A DNA stretch of 64,000 nt from Lewinellaceae bacterium (GCA_016713985.1 JADJOD010000003.1:124001-188000); one strand, 5' to 3'; numbered from the stretch's first letter, positions 17,575 through 27,165 are shown. The notes: a model not told the origin generated them from the sequence alone. Program-made: numbers and translations.

Positions 17575-18939
17575 ATGAACGCCCAGCGTATACGCCTCAT
17601 TATCGGCCTGATGACCGTCGCACTTGTCGGGGTTATTTGTTTGCAGATTTATTGGATTGACTGGAACATCCGGCTCAACGAGGAGCAATTTGATAAAAAC
17701 GTATTTGCCGCGCTCAACCGGGTGGCCGGAAAGTTACAATACTTCGAAACAGTATCGGCTATCGAAGCCATTCCTGCCGGCCATGGAGAATCTTTTGAGA
17801 ACAAGATGACCATGTGGGAATCCATGAAAGTGCTCCAGTTGTTCGATGCCAAACCTTTGGCAGAACGTATACAACTCGATATTCTGGCAAAATCCGTACA
17901 GGAAGAGATCGCCGGCAGGGGCATCAACGCGACCTACCAATACGGCGTTTATTCCAAGGAGAGAAATAGTTATGTGATTGTAAATGACCACTTTGTAGTG
18001 GAAGACAGCGGCCCGCAGATCACCCAGGGCGGCGCGCCCACCTTGTACAACTCGCCGTACAAAGTGGCTCTTTTTACCCAGGATATGGAGTCGCCGGGTT
18101 ATTTGTCGCTGTACTTTCCCAGCCGGACCAGCCTGGTGCTCGGCTCCGTATTAAAAGCCCTTGTTTTGTCCATCATATTCACCGGGATCATTCTTTTTTG
18201 CTTTTGGTACACCATCCAGGTGATTTACCGGCAAAAACAATTGTCGGAGATGAAAAACGACTTTATCAACAACATGACCCACGAGTTCAAAACGCCGATC
18301 GCCACGATCAGCCTCGCCGCCGACAGCATCGGCAGCCCCATGATCATGAGCCACCCGGACAAAATCAAACGTTTTGTGGACATCATTCGCCAGGAAAACC
18401 GCCGGATGAACAGCCAGGTGGAGCGTGTGTTGCAAATGGCCATGATCGATAAAAAAGATTTTCAACTCAGCCTCGACGACCTCAACCTCCACGAGGTCAT
18501 TCAGCAGGCAGTTGATAATTTCAGCCTTCAGGTGGAAAAACGCGACGGTATTTTGCGGACCGAGTTGCACGCCCAGAAACCGGTTATTGAAGGTGATCCG
18601 ACCCATATTGCCAGCATTATCCACAACCTGCTCGACAACGCCAACAAATACAGCCCCGATAAGCCGGATATTACAATTTCCACCAACGACGTAGCTATGG
18701 GTGTGGAAATCACCGTGACCGATAAAGGTGTGGGAATCAGCAAGGAAGCGCGCAAACATATCTTTGATAAATTCTACCGCGTGCATACCGGCAACATCCA
18801 CGATGTCAAAGGATTTGGGCTTGGGCTGAGTTACGTTAAAGCGATTATGACCGCCCACAAAGGCCTCGTCGACGTAAAAAGTGAACCCGGAAAAGGAAGC
18901 AGTTTTATTCTGACCTTCCCGAAACAGGTCAACGCCTGA
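17575..18939 (+). CDS. Membrane sensor histidine kinase
   Basis: A 454-residue two-component sensor. One membrane helix is at about 8-26, a periplasmic sensing region covers about 30-185, and a second helix is at about 189-214. The HisKA helix carries the phosphoacceptor H236 in MTHEFKTPIATIS. The ATPase domain has the N box (NLLDNANKYSPD), the G1 box (DKGVGIS) and the F/G2 region (KFYRV, GFGLGLSYVKA). The periplasmic part has no recognised sensor fold. There is no response-regulator gene beside it in the window, so its partner must be elsewhere. The gene converges with an unknown exported protein. Confidence 0.88.
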   Translation: MNAQRIRLIIGLMTVALVGVICLQIYWIDWNIRLNEEQFDKNVFAALNRVAGKLQYFETVSAIEAIPAGHGESFENKMTMWESMKVLQLFDAKPLAERIQLDILAKSVQEEIAGRGINATYQYGVYSKERNSYVIVNDHFVVEDSGPQITQGGAPTLYNSPYKVALFTQDMESPGYLSLYFPSRTSLVLGSVLKALVLSIIFTGIILFCFWYTIQVIYRQKQLSEMKNDFINNMTHEFKTPIATISLAADSIGSPMIMSHPDKIKRFVDIIRQENRRMNSQVERVLQMAMIDKKDFQLSLDDLNLHEVIQQAVDNFSLQVEKRDGILRTELHAQKPVIEGDPTHIASIIHNLLDNANKYSPDKPDITISTNDVAMGVEITVTDKGVGISKEARKHIFDKFYRVHTGNIHDVKGFGLGLSYVKAIMTAHKGLVDVKSEPGKGSSFILTFPKQVNA

Positions 18940-19032
18940 CCGGTAGTAGTAGGACGGAAATCTTTTCCGTCCAGATGATTCATTATCAGAATGTTCCGAA
19001 GAAAATTGGTGTCATTAATTTTGCCCTTGTAC

Positions 19033-20409
19033 TTACTTACCGTATTTGAACAAATTGATTTTGAACAACTGCCGGTTGGGAACACCGGCTTCCGGTTGCC
19101 CGATCAGGTAGAGATACCCGTTCCGGATTTTATAATGATCGCTCAGGTAGGGCGCTATATCGGGCATATATTCCCGGCGGACAGCGCCGGTACCGGTGTC
19201 TATCTCCTTGAATATCAACCTGCCTCCTTTTCCCGAAAACCGCCCGTATACCCGGTTTAAGGCATCGTCGACCAGAACCTGCTTGTCCCAGCCGGGCGCC
19301 CGGTGGTAGTCGAGCGCCAACTCCGTGCCTTGCCAGGGCGCGGCCCGGTACCGGGTCAAACGGTCGTTGACGTGGTCGAACAGGTAAATCGCTTCACCTA
19401 CCCGCACCAGCGGCGCATACACGGAATCCGTGGCCATCAGGTCGAAAAAACCGATGGCGGCCACAAGGCCGTTGGTTTCGGCCATTTTTACCAGGTTTTC
19501 GGGTTTCAGGACTTGGGCCGGGTCGGCAAAAGGGCTGTTACCCGCGAGGATCTCGTCCTGGTCGATATCGGGGAGTGTGCGCATATAGGCAACCAGGATT
19601 TCCCGGTAGCGGCGCAGCAGTTGTTGTTCGGCCGTTTTGTCACAAATGTTTGCAAGGCTGTGCCTGCGGTATTCCGGGTCGGCATAATAATATTCGACCG
19701 ACTGGCGGAACGGCCCGCCCCGCCGGAAAAAATAATGGTCGTCCTGTACCAGCACGCAGGGCTCAACCAACTGGTGAAAACGGGTGGCGGGATAACGCGC
19801 CAGGGTGTCCAGTTGACGGCCGTTGAGCGCCACTTCCCAGGCCCAGTTGCCGCCCACTGCGTGGAAATTGCCGATACAACTTTTGTGCAGCAGGGTAAAT
19901 GCGTCTTCCGGCAACTGCAATTCCGTAAGAAGCGCGCCCGCGTCGGTGCTGAGGCGTAAAAAGAACCGTTTGCCTTCCCGGACCAGCAGGAGCAGGTCTT
20001 TGCCGGCAAATCCGTAATCGATCAGGCTGCTGCGGTTGTTTTCGCGGTACAACGACTCCATCGGGCGACCGGAAACGGCGATTTCGGGCAGTGCTATATC
20101 GTTGGAAACCAGAAAGATATCGATTTTTGCCGTGTTGCCGGCGAAGGCCAAGGTATCGAGGCGGACGCGCTGCGGAAAATAACCCAAACGGCGGATCACC
20201 AACACACCTTTGGGGCGTTCAATTGCAAGCGAAAACGAGCCGGCAGAATCGGTGGATGTTTGCTGCTGATCAACGAGTGAAACCGTAGCGCCTGCCAGGT
20301 TTTCGCCGGCTTCTGCCCGGACATGGCCGTTTACCCGCCAATTCCCGGTTTGGGCCGCAAGCCCGGAACTCAGGGCGAGCGTTATGAACAAGACGATCAA
20401 CTGTTTCAT
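19033..20409 (-). CDS. Exported protein with carboxypeptidase-regulatory-like domain and probable propeller
   Basis: About 458 residues. The signal peptide is LIVLFITLALSSGLAAQ; I take the start at MKQLIVLF (20409) rather than two codons upstream. Residues 25-100 resemble a carboxypeptidase regulatory-like (CarboxypepD_reg) domain: VRAEAGENLAGATVSLVD, then RRLGYFPQRV. The rest lacks a clear family. Repeated strand patterns around LLTELQLPEDAF, IYLFDHVNDRLTRY and RLIFKEIDTGTGAV would fit a six-bladed beta-propeller; this is inference. It follows the CotH gene on the same strand with a 125-base gap. The function is unknown. Confidence 0.62.
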   Translation of the reverse strand: MKQLIVLFITLALSSGLAAQTGNWRVNGHVRAEAGENLAGATVSLVDQQQTSTDSAGSFSLAIERPKGVLVIRRLGYFPQRVRLDTLAFAGNTAKIDIFLVSNDIALPEIAVSGRPMESLYRENNRSSLIDYGFAGKDLLLLVREGKRFFLRLSTDAGALLTELQLPEDAFTLLHKSCIGNFHAVGGNWAWEVALNGRQLDTLARYPATRFHQLVEPCVLVQDDHYFFRRGGPFRQSVEYYYADPEYRRHSLANICDKTAEQQLLRRYREILVAYMRTLPDIDQDEILAGNSPFADPAQVLKPENLVKMAETNGLVAAIGFFDLMATDSVYAPLVRVGEAIYLFDHVNDRLTRYRAAPWQGTELALDYHRAPGWDKQVLVDDALNRVYGRFSGKGGRLIFKEIDTGTGAVRREYMPDIAPYLSDHYKIRNGYLYLIGQPEAGVPNRQLFKINLFKYGK

Positions 20410-20534
20410 CGGCAAAATATCCGGCTTAAAAATGCATCAAGGCTTCCATTTCCGGAATGCTATTTTCTGAATAACGCTTTTTCAGGGGTGAAATATACCG
20501 CTGGAAGGGTAAACGTGCCCCGGTGGTCGGGATG

Positions 20535-22175
20535 TCATTTCCGGAGTATTTTACCCCGCGCCTCCCGTCCGGATTCGTCTTGTACCGAAAAAAAGTAAAA
20601 CCCCGCCGGCCACAAGGTGGCATTTACCGGAATGTTTATTTCCGGGCTGCGTTGGGTGTGTATGATTTGGCCGCCTGCGTCAAAAACCTGCAGGTATTTT
20701 TCGCCGGCTACCGGCCATTCCAGCCAAAGTTGCGCTCCGGCGGGGTTGGGAAACACCCGGCAGTCGGGCAAAACGGCTTCGTCTGCCCCAACCGAACAAT
20801 CGGCGCCGGGCATCCATTGGGAATCGAGCCAGGCAACCCGGCCGGAGAGCCAGGTTTTCAGGTAATTGATTTCCTGCGAATAAGTCAGCCCGATGAAAGG
20901 ATTCCAATCTACGTACACGCCGAGTATCGGCCACCGCTGGAAATTGCGCTGCTGGGATTCGTTCAGTTCGGCGGCATACGTGTCGATGAGGCCGTAAATG
21001 GAATCGAGGTGCAGGGTGGAGGCGCGGAGTTGGGCCCAGCGGCATTTCAGGGCGCCGTCAAACCAGGGGTCGCCCAGCATGGTTTGCCACCAGAAAGGGA
21101 TATGGGGGGTGTAATTGGGGCAAATATCGTTTTGCAGGTACTGCCACCCGGAGGTTTGCGGCGCATCGCAATAGTTGGCGTTGCCGTAAGAGAGGTTAAA
21201 ATCCCACAGCGGCCCCATGATCAGTTTGCCTCCTTTGCTGTCCCGGTCTTTGTAGAAAAACGTACTGGAACGAAACCCGTCGACGGTTCGCCCCAGTTCC
21301 TGCATGATCAGTACGTCCAGAAATGAAGCGGCGTCTGCATAATGCCGGTAGCCGTTGGCGGTGTCCTGCAAATTACCCGTTTGAAGTGCCGTTTCGAAGT
21401 GGTGTAAAAAATTGCGGATGTAGGTCTTTTGCACGGGTTGCATATCCGCCTCGTCGGGATAGTGGTGCAGGAAAAACACCTGCGGATCCTTGGTGGAAAG
21501 CCAGGCCTGGCCGCTGTTGCCGGTGATTTTATCTATTTTGAGGATATAGCCGCCGGTGAGTTGGTCGCCCGTGATATCCTCCGCCCGGAGCCTGCTGATA
21601 TTGACCCGCGCGGCGTCACGTTTGATCTTTTCCTGCAGACAATACACCCCCATGTATTCTTCATTCAGCAGCAATTCGACAAAACGCACCCGGGAAGCGT
21701 ATCGCCCCATTTTCCGAAACAAATCAAAGGCTAATGCATTGCGAATGAGCGTTTTATCGGGATATGGCGCGTATAACACCCAGTCGTTTTCTTCGGGGAA
21801 GCCCAGGAGGCTCACGTTGATCTGAGTGGTATCGGCCGGACCAGCGATGGTTGTGAGGCCGTACGATTTTTTCGGATAAAGAATCTGGGAGGTGGAGCCC
21901 CGGGTTTCAATAGTGATCCAGCCGTCGTAGCCCTGCGGTGCATCATTGCGGTAGTTAAGCACACCCGGGCCATTGTCGATGACCTGCATTTGGGCGACGA
22001 TGCGCGGGTTGTCGGGGATGAACTGACCGTTGGTATTGAGTTTGACGATGGGGAGGTTGGAGGACTGGAAATTAACCGGTTGCGCCAGGCAGGGGCAGCC
22101 GAGCAGGCAGGCAAGAATCCGGATAAAAATACATTTCACAAGCGCAAGGTTAGGAGTGGGAGTCTTATAAGGCAT
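20535..22175 (-). CDS. CotH-kinase-family exported protein with T9SS type A tail
   Basis: About 546 residues. The central part is a CotH-type protein kinase fold: YPKKSYGLTT, WVLYAPYPDKTLIRN, AFDLFRKMGRYASR, YCLQEKIKRD and the later GPLWDFNLSYGN. CotH proteins phosphorylate surface proteins in spore-formers; Bacteroidota relatives are probably exported kinases of unknown targets. The last ~75 residues (VFPNPAGAQLWLEW to GKILRK) look like a type A sorting domain for T9SS. Start choice is open: ATG at 22175 lies on the edge of a hairpin, while GTG at 22139 directly precedes the signal core CIFIRILACLLGCPCLAQ. Confidence 0.8.
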   Translation of the reverse strand: MPYKTPTPNLALVKCIFIRILACLLGCPCLAQPVNFQSSNLPIVKLNTNGQFIPDNPRIVAQMQVIDNGPGVLNYRNDAPQGYDGWITIETRGSTSQILYPKKSYGLTTIAGPADTTQINVSLLGFPEENDWVLYAPYPDKTLIRNALAFDLFRKMGRYASRVRFVELLLNEEYMGVYCLQEKIKRDAARVNISRLRAEDITGDQLTGGYILKIDKITGNSGQAWLSTKDPQVFFLHHYPDEADMQPVQKTYIRNFLHHFETALQTGNLQDTANGYRHYADAASFLDVLIMQELGRTVDGFRSSTFFYKDRDSKGGKLIMGPLWDFNLSYGNANYCDAPQTSGWQYLQNDICPNYTPHIPFWWQTMLGDPWFDGALKCRWAQLRASTLHLDSIYGLIDTYAAELNESQQRNFQRWPILGVYVDWNPFIGLTYSQEINYLKTWLSGRVAWLDSQWMPGADCSVGADEAVLPDCRVFPNPAGAQLWLEWPVAGEKYLQVFDAGGQIIHTQRSPEINIPVNATLWPAGFYFFSVQDESGREARGKILRK

Positions 22176-22325
22176 TGGTCATTGAAAATTGCACATTGCA
22201 CATTGAACATTTATAAATTAAAAATTTAAAAAATTAATAATGTTCAATGTTCAATGTTCAATGTTCAATGTTCAATGTTCAATGTTCAATGTTCAATGTT
22301 CAATGTTCAATGTTCAATGACCAAT
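22175..22325. repeat. Hairpin with about eleven TGTTCAA tandem units
   Basis: From 22241 to 22318 the 7-base unit TGTTCAA is repeated about eleven times without error. The left side (22176-22215) carries degraded complements: CATTGAA, AATTGCA, CATTGCA, CATTGAA. The ends TTGGTCATTG at 22175 and CAATGACCAA at 22325 are exact complements, so the whole gap can fold into one hairpin with an A/T-rich loop. It lies between the M14 peptidase stop and the CotH start, both on the minus strand. It is not a CRISPR array: there are no spacers. Confidence 0.78.
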
Positions 22326-22344
22326 GAAACACCCCTTTTCCCGG

Positions 22345-24852
22345 TTAATAAAACACGGCATTGGCGAACAACATTTTACCCTGCTCCCAAAAACAGCGGA
22401 ACAAGGGGTTGTCGACAAAAAAAATGGCTTGTCCGTCGCCCATCCGTTGCGCCATGGCCACGGGTGTTTTTTTAAGTTTGGGTTTTACCCGGCTGCCGAT
22501 AAAACCGTACGATTGGTACGAATCTTCGAGGTACACCGCCGCTACGGCTTTTTCCGGCATCTGGTAAGCGTTGCTGCTTGTTTTGAGGGAAAAATATACT
22601 TCCGGCAACCCGAACGCCAGGGGGTGTGAATTGTCCGTTTTCGCCCTTACGATAGCGCCGGGCAGTTGGTCGCTGATTCGTTCCCGTTCGCGCATCCGGT
22701 ATGGTTTCGGCGCATCGGTCGAGTCTTTTTTGGGCTCCGCTTTCATTTTGAGGTCGAAACCGTCTTTATCGGCAAATGCCCGCGCGCCGCCTTCAAATGC
22801 GATGATCCGGCCGCCGTTTTTAGCCCATTCTTCGATTATTTTTAACTGGCTTTCGGAAAGGGAATAGTAGCCGTCCGGGAAAACGAGGGTATTAAAATCG
22901 CCGAGTTTTACCTTGTGCAATTTGTCAACAGGCACCTGCGCCACCGGGTAACGGAGTTCCCGTTCGAAGAAAAACCAGGTGTGCCCGAAGGAATTGTCGT
23001 CCACCTCGTCGCCGTAAACGATCGCCACTTCCGGCCTGGATACCATGGGGAAGGCCTCCGAGCCGAGGTCGTTGCCGCTTCCGGAAAATCCGGTGAAAAT
23101 GGGGTGTAGCGGCACATTGGCTTTAGCCGCAGCCGCCTGCACAATCTGGTCCAGGTCGCCCGAGGGATAACGATTATCGGCCCGGTTGATCACATAGGCG
23201 CCCGGCGCAAAGCGCTGGTCGGCCATCGAAAACGACTGGGTGGCCGTGCGTACTTTTACGCCCTGCTGCAACAATTCTCCGATAAATACCGCTTCTGCCA
23301 GCGAACGGCGGTGCACACACCAGGCATAAGGAGAGGCCGCCAGGTGCACGGGTGGCGCCAGGTACGCTTCGTACGATTTTTTTGATTCCAGCCGATCTTT
23401 CAGGGCATAGGCTTCGAGGCCGTAGGCGAAGGGCAGCGACCACGCCGTAATATCATAAGTCAACGAATCACTCAGGTGCGGCTCGGGTTCGAAGAGTACT
23501 TCCACCAATACTCCTTTGGGTTGGAAGGTGCTGATAACCAGGTCATTGGGATTGATCGAAACACTTGTTTCCTTTCCGCTGGTATAATCGAAAGCGCGCA
23601 CCCCCGACAGTCCGGCGCCCACCCGGCCGTAACGGATCAAATGGCGGTCGAGCAGACGGCAGAGGGCGTTGACCTTGTTGGGGTCGTTCACATCGCGGAT
23701 CACAAAAGCTTTGTACATACCGGGAGGAGCGGATGCCGAGCGGCTGTAGTAGTTGCGGAAGTTCTCGACAATTTGGGCGGCGTTTCGGCTGCCTATTTCG
23801 ATGGTGGACAAACTGGTGGTCAGGTGGTGCAGGATGCGGTCGTGCAGCGTGAGTGTATCGCCGAATCCGTTGATGATAGCCCGGCCGGCCTGGCCGTTGC
23901 CCGCCTGCTCATAGGTCATGCCGATGGCGCCGCTGAACATCGGGTAGGTGTCGCCGTAGGAAGGGTAGAACAGGTCGAAGGTTTCTTTGGTAAAATAAAG
24001 CCAGCCGTTGTTGTCGAAATAACGCGCGTGATTTTCGCCGATCTGGGTCTGGAAATCGCGCTGCCAGGGTGTGATGTAGTCGTGCATCGGCTCGGCGGCG
24101 GGTGCAAAATAGTAGGGGTTGTCGATAAATTGTTCGTGGATATCGGCGTGAATATGCGGCATCCAGCGCTGGTAAATGACCAGCCGTTGCTGCGATTCCA
24201 CCTGCGTCGCCCAGGCCCAGTCGCGGTTGAGGTCGAAATAGTAGTGGTTGCTGCGGCCTCCGGGCCAGGGCTCGCGGTGTTCGCGGCTTTCGCCGGAAGG
24301 CGTTTTGTGCAGGTTGGACACACCCCGGTACCAGTGTGTGTAGCGGTCATAGCCGTCCGGGTTGAGCGAGGGGTCGAGGATGACCACGGTGTTTTTCAGC
24401 CATTCAACGATTTTGGGATCGGTTTGGGTGGCTAATTTGTGCGCCAGTTGCATGCTGCATTCCGAACCGGACGATTCGTTGCCGTGTACACTCATGCTGA
24501 GCCAGACGATGGCGACGGGTTTGGAAATGTCGCCCGGGCCGTCTGCCAAACCGGTGAGTCTGAGGTTGTTCTGGCGGATTTGATCCAGTTTAGCCATGTT
24601 CTCGGGGGAGGAAAACACGGCGATCTGCAAATTACGGCCTTCATTGGTGCGCCCGTATTTTTCTAATTTCATCACCGCCGGCGCTTTGGCTGCGAGGTAT
24701 TCGAAATAGGCATTCAGCCAGTGATGCGGCGTGAATTGTTCGCCGAGTTTATGGGGCAGAAATTCGTCGGGCGACTGGACTGTATTCTGGCTGAAAAGCG
24801 GCTGCGTGGCAAGCAGGAGAAACAGGAAATGGAGCGGGCGGAATGCGTTCAT
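22345..24852 (-). CDS. Exported M14-family zinc carboxypeptidase
   Basis: About 835 residues from the ATG at 24852, which starts the signal peptide MNAFRPLHFLFLLLATQPLFSQ; the upstream ATG adds a charged lead and is rejected. The zinc ligands are the HxxE of HGNE at 123-126 and a later histidine in HADIHEQ. Other family marks are LDPSLNPDGYDRY and FDLNRDWAWATQ. The long C-terminal half contains a class I glutamine-amidotransferase-like region (YPVAQVPVDKL, VFPDGYYSLSE, GGRIIAFEGGA), seen in many large Bacteroidota M14 proteins. It probably degrades proteins or peptides outside the cell. It follows the cytochrome gene on the same strand by about 170 bases. Confidence 0.87.
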   Translation of the reverse strand: MNAFRPLHFLFLLLATQPLFSQNTVQSPDEFLPHKLGEQFTPHHWLNAYFEYLAAKAPAVMKLEKYGRTNEGRNLQIAVFSSPENMAKLDQIRQNNLRLTGLADGPGDISKPVAIVWLSMSVHGNESSGSECSMQLAHKLATQTDPKIVEWLKNTVVILDPSLNPDGYDRYTHWYRGVSNLHKTPSGESREHREPWPGGRSNHYYFDLNRDWAWATQVESQQRLVIYQRWMPHIHADIHEQFIDNPYYFAPAAEPMHDYITPWQRDFQTQIGENHARYFDNNGWLYFTKETFDLFYPSYGDTYPMFSGAIGMTYEQAGNGQAGRAIINGFGDTLTLHDRILHHLTTSLSTIEIGSRNAAQIVENFRNYYSRSASAPPGMYKAFVIRDVNDPNKVNALCRLLDRHLIRYGRVGAGLSGVRAFDYTSGKETSVSINPNDLVISTFQPKGVLVEVLFEPEPHLSDSLTYDITAWSLPFAYGLEAYALKDRLESKKSYEAYLAPPVHLAASPYAWCVHRRSLAEAVFIGELLQQGVKVRTATQSFSMADQRFAPGAYVINRADNRYPSGDLDQIVQAAAAKANVPLHPIFTGFSGSGNDLGSEAFPMVSRPEVAIVYGDEVDDNSFGHTWFFFERELRYPVAQVPVDKLHKVKLGDFNTLVFPDGYYSLSESQLKIIEEWAKNGGRIIAFEGGARAFADKDGFDLKMKAEPKKDSTDAPKPYRMRERERISDQLPGAIVRAKTDNSHPLAFGLPEVYFSLKTSSNAYQMPEKAVAAVYLEDSYQSYGFIGSRVKPKLKKTPVAMAQRMGDGQAIFFVDNPLFRCFWEQGKMLFANAVFY

Positions 24853-25025
24853 CCGAAAAGTGGTGCGTTTGGTAGTGATGCGTTGCGGCAAACTTCCGGG
24901 ATTTTTCCAAAAAACCTGTTTAAGTATTTAATTATGTGTTGTTTTGTCATGATTAAAAAGTGGTACTACACCTGCCTGAAACCAATGAACTGGGAAAAAC
25001 TCACCCATGATTTCCGCGAAAACGC

Positions 25026-26441
25026 TCACAACGTCTTCAAATACTCCACCACCGCCTTCCTTTCCTCCGCCGTCAGCCGGTCGCCGAATTTGTGCCCGCC
25101 GTTGCCATAACCCGGCAAGGTGGTATCATACGTCTCCACGTCCGTTTTAGCCGGTTCCACCGTGTATTTCCAGCCGCCTTTGACCTGATCGTAGTTGGCT
25201 TCGGTGTTTTCAAACACCCGTTTCCAGTACACCGGGCGTTGCGTGCTGTTCAGCAAATCTTCCAGCGTGGGCACGGAGGCGTTGTGCAGGTAAGGCGCCG
25301 TGGCCCAGACGCCGTCGAGCGGGGGCGCGACGTAGCCGTCATTGGGCAGCATTTGGCCTTTGTTGGCGCCCTGGCCGTACCAGCTGTTGTTGTACCAGGT
25401 GTGGTATTCCGGGTGTGTTTTGTAGGCATTCGACAGCAAGGGGTCGGTGCCCGCCTTTTCGAGGCTGACGAGCAGGTTGGGATACGACACCGAATCGCCG
25501 TAGGTGCCGTGGCATTTGTAGCAGGTTTTTTCAAATATCTTTTTCCCGGCGGCAGCCAGTTCTCCGTCGATGGGGTAGGGGTATTTGGGTGGCTCGATGG
25601 TGCGTATCCACGCCATCAGGTCGGGCATCCGGCTGTCGATACGCCGCGCTTCGGCGCTGTCGAGCATGGTGAGCATACCCGATGCCGAGGCGAGGCGCCC
25701 GAAGTCGCCGCGGCCTAATCCGTTGTAATACAAGGCGTTTTTCTTTTTCATCAGCCACCAGGCAGGCACATCGGTGGGCACCGTTTCCGCAGGGATATTG
25801 AATTGTGCCTCGTCGATCCAGGCGAAATCGGCGGCGCTGCGATGGGCGGCCAAAACGGCGAAAATTTTGTCCGCCGGGTTGGGGCCGCGTGTTTCGGTGC
25901 GGATATACGGGCCCATAGTTTTGGTGGCACGGCTGGCGGGGTAATAGGCGGCCCATTCAGGCGAGTTCTCTCCGAACATCATTTTGACACCCAGATCGGC
26001 GGCTTTGAAGTTGGCGGCTGCGTCTCTCGTGTGATCCATGGTATTGCTGCCGAGGCCGACGATCAATTGACCGTTCAGTTTTTCCGCGTGGCAGGTCAGA
26101 CAGGTGGGCGCCACTACTTTTACCCCGTTGGCAGTTGTTATCACATTGAATCTGAACGGAATACCTGCGGCGTCCCCCGTGCGCCCGAGGTCGTCGGGGC
26201 TGTTGCCGCCGGAGGCCCGTTTAAACACACGGAGCGGAATGCCACTGCTGACAAAATCGCCGTAAAGCAGGTACTGGTAACCCGCCCCGGCATCGCCGCT
26301 CCGCTGCGGTGAGGGTTCGAGGTAGGTGGTGCCGGGAGGTGGATCGGGTACAACCGCTGCGTTGTTCTCCAAACGGCTGTTGGCCAGCAGGACGACGAGA
26401 GCGGTCAATATGCCGGCGGCCTGGAATATTTTCATTCGCAT
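25026..26441 (-). CDS. Exported di-heme c-type cytochrome (RoxA/peroxidase-like superfamily)
   Basis: A 471-residue exported protein with two covalent-heme motifs: CLTCH at 114-118 and CYKCH at 307-311. The hydrophobic start (IFQAAGILTALVVLLA) is a signal or anchor. The C-terminal segment LDGVWATAPYLHNASVPTL, with the distinctive PYLHNGS-like block, recalls the di-heme cytochrome c peroxidase family and the rubber oxygenases RoxA/RoxB; PAWWLMKKKNALYYNG is also similar in style. The substrate is not evident. Start could be the second ATG, two codons in. It diverges from an unknown membrane protein gene; its strand neighbour downstream is the M14 peptidase. Confidence 0.8.
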   Translation of the reverse strand: MRMKIFQAAGILTALVVLLANSRLENNAAVVPDPPPGTTYLEPSPQRSGDAGAGYQYLLYGDFVSSGIPLRVFKRASGGNSPDDLGRTGDAAGIPFRFNVITTANGVKVVAPTCLTCHAEKLNGQLIVGLGSNTMDHTRDAAANFKAADLGVKMMFGENSPEWAAYYPASRATKTMGPYIRTETRGPNPADKIFAVLAAHRSAADFAWIDEAQFNIPAETVPTDVPAWWLMKKKNALYYNGLGRGDFGRLASASGMLTMLDSAEARRIDSRMPDLMAWIRTIEPPKYPYPIDGELAAAGKKIFEKTCYKCHGTYGDSVSYPNLLVSLEKAGTDPLLSNAYKTHPEYHTWYNNSWYGQGANKGQMLPNDGYVAPPLDGVWATAPYLHNASVPTLEDLLNSTQRPVYWKRVFENTEANYDQVKGGWKYTVEPAKTDVETYDTTLPGYGNGGHKFGDRLTAEERKAVVEYLKTL

Positions 26442-26453
26442 ACTTTTATTTTT

Positions 26454-26461
26454 TACGTTTG
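26454..26461 (+). promoter_or_regulatory. Candidate Bacteroidota -7 element
   Basis: TACGTTTG fits TAnnTTTG and is 17 bases before the ATG at 26479. It overlaps the GTG at 26461, which therefore is unlikely to be the start. No strong -33 box is visible; TTTTC is near 26430. Confidence 0.45.
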
Positions 26462-26478
26462 TGAAAAATCTTGCGCTT

Positions 26479-27165
26479 ATGGATCGTATACTTAATTCCG
26501 CTTTTGATTTTTTCGCTTATGCCCTGCCCGGATTCTGTATCCTCGCCTCTTTTTTCCTGCTCGATAAATCGCTGGAATACGGCGCCGATTTTCTCGTGTA
26601 CGCAGGCCGCTTGCACGTGGGCAGCGGGGTCGTATTGCTGGCAGTAAGTTATATCATCGGGTTTGCCATTACACCTTTAGGTCGCTTGTTCTATAAAAAG
26701 ACCCAAAAATCATGGATGATCCGGTTTCTTGATCGCATTTTTATGGGAAATCTGAGTGTGCATTTGGAAAACGAAATTTACGAAACAGATCGCGACGGCA
26801 AATCAAAAGAAATGTTTATTTCGAACAAATTTGTTCTCGTCCGCGAAATTGCCCCCAACAACTTCAGGTACATCGAATCGTGGCACGTCTACTCCATGAT
26901 GTCGCAAAATATGGTGATTGCCGGTTTTGTCACCCTGCCGCTGATCTTCCACAAGATCATTTGCCATGACCCCTCTAATCCCGGGTTCTGGAAGATAACG
27001 GCCGGCGTAGTACTAATATTGATTATTTTATTTATGTACAACGCATTTAAATTCAGCACCTGGTCTATCAACGACCACAATGCCGCCCTCACTAAGTTAC
27101 ACCTCGTGGAGCGCGCCCAAAAACTGGCGGAAGAACAAAAAGACACTCCTAAATCGGCCAAGTGA
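26479..27165 (+). CDS. Unknown multi-pass membrane protein
   Basis: About 228 residues, family not recognised. Likely membrane helices are near residues 10-28, 39-60, 145-160 and 170-188 (FFAYALPGFCILASFFLL, GVVLLAVSYIIGFAI, IAGFVTLPLIFHKII, ITAGVVLILIILFM). Between the second and third is a hydrophilic domain of about 80 residues. The C-terminus is charged and helical. I use the ATG at 26479, since longer starts run into a promoter-like element. Its stop TGA at 27163-27165 overlaps the GTG of the next gene, so the two are translationally coupled. Confidence 0.65.
   Translation: MDRILNSAFDFFAYALPGFCILASFFLLDKSLEYGADFLVYAGRLHVGSGVVLLAVSYIIGFAITPLGRLFYKKTQKSWMIRFLDRIFMGNLSVHLENEIYETDRDGKSKEMFISNKFVLVREIAPNNFRYIESWHVYSMMSQNMVIAGFVTLPLIFHKIICHDPSNPGFWKITAGVVLILIILFMYNAFKFSTWSINDHNAALTKLHLVERAQKLAEEQKDTPKSAK

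Noticed and set aside
22241..22318. Tandem 7-mers as a CRISPR array
   Set aside because: The repeats are 7 bases long with no spacers and no cas gene in the window.
22254..22475. A 73-residue reading frame with MFNVQCS repeats
   Set aside because: Translation of the tandem TGTTCAA units only; not a gene.
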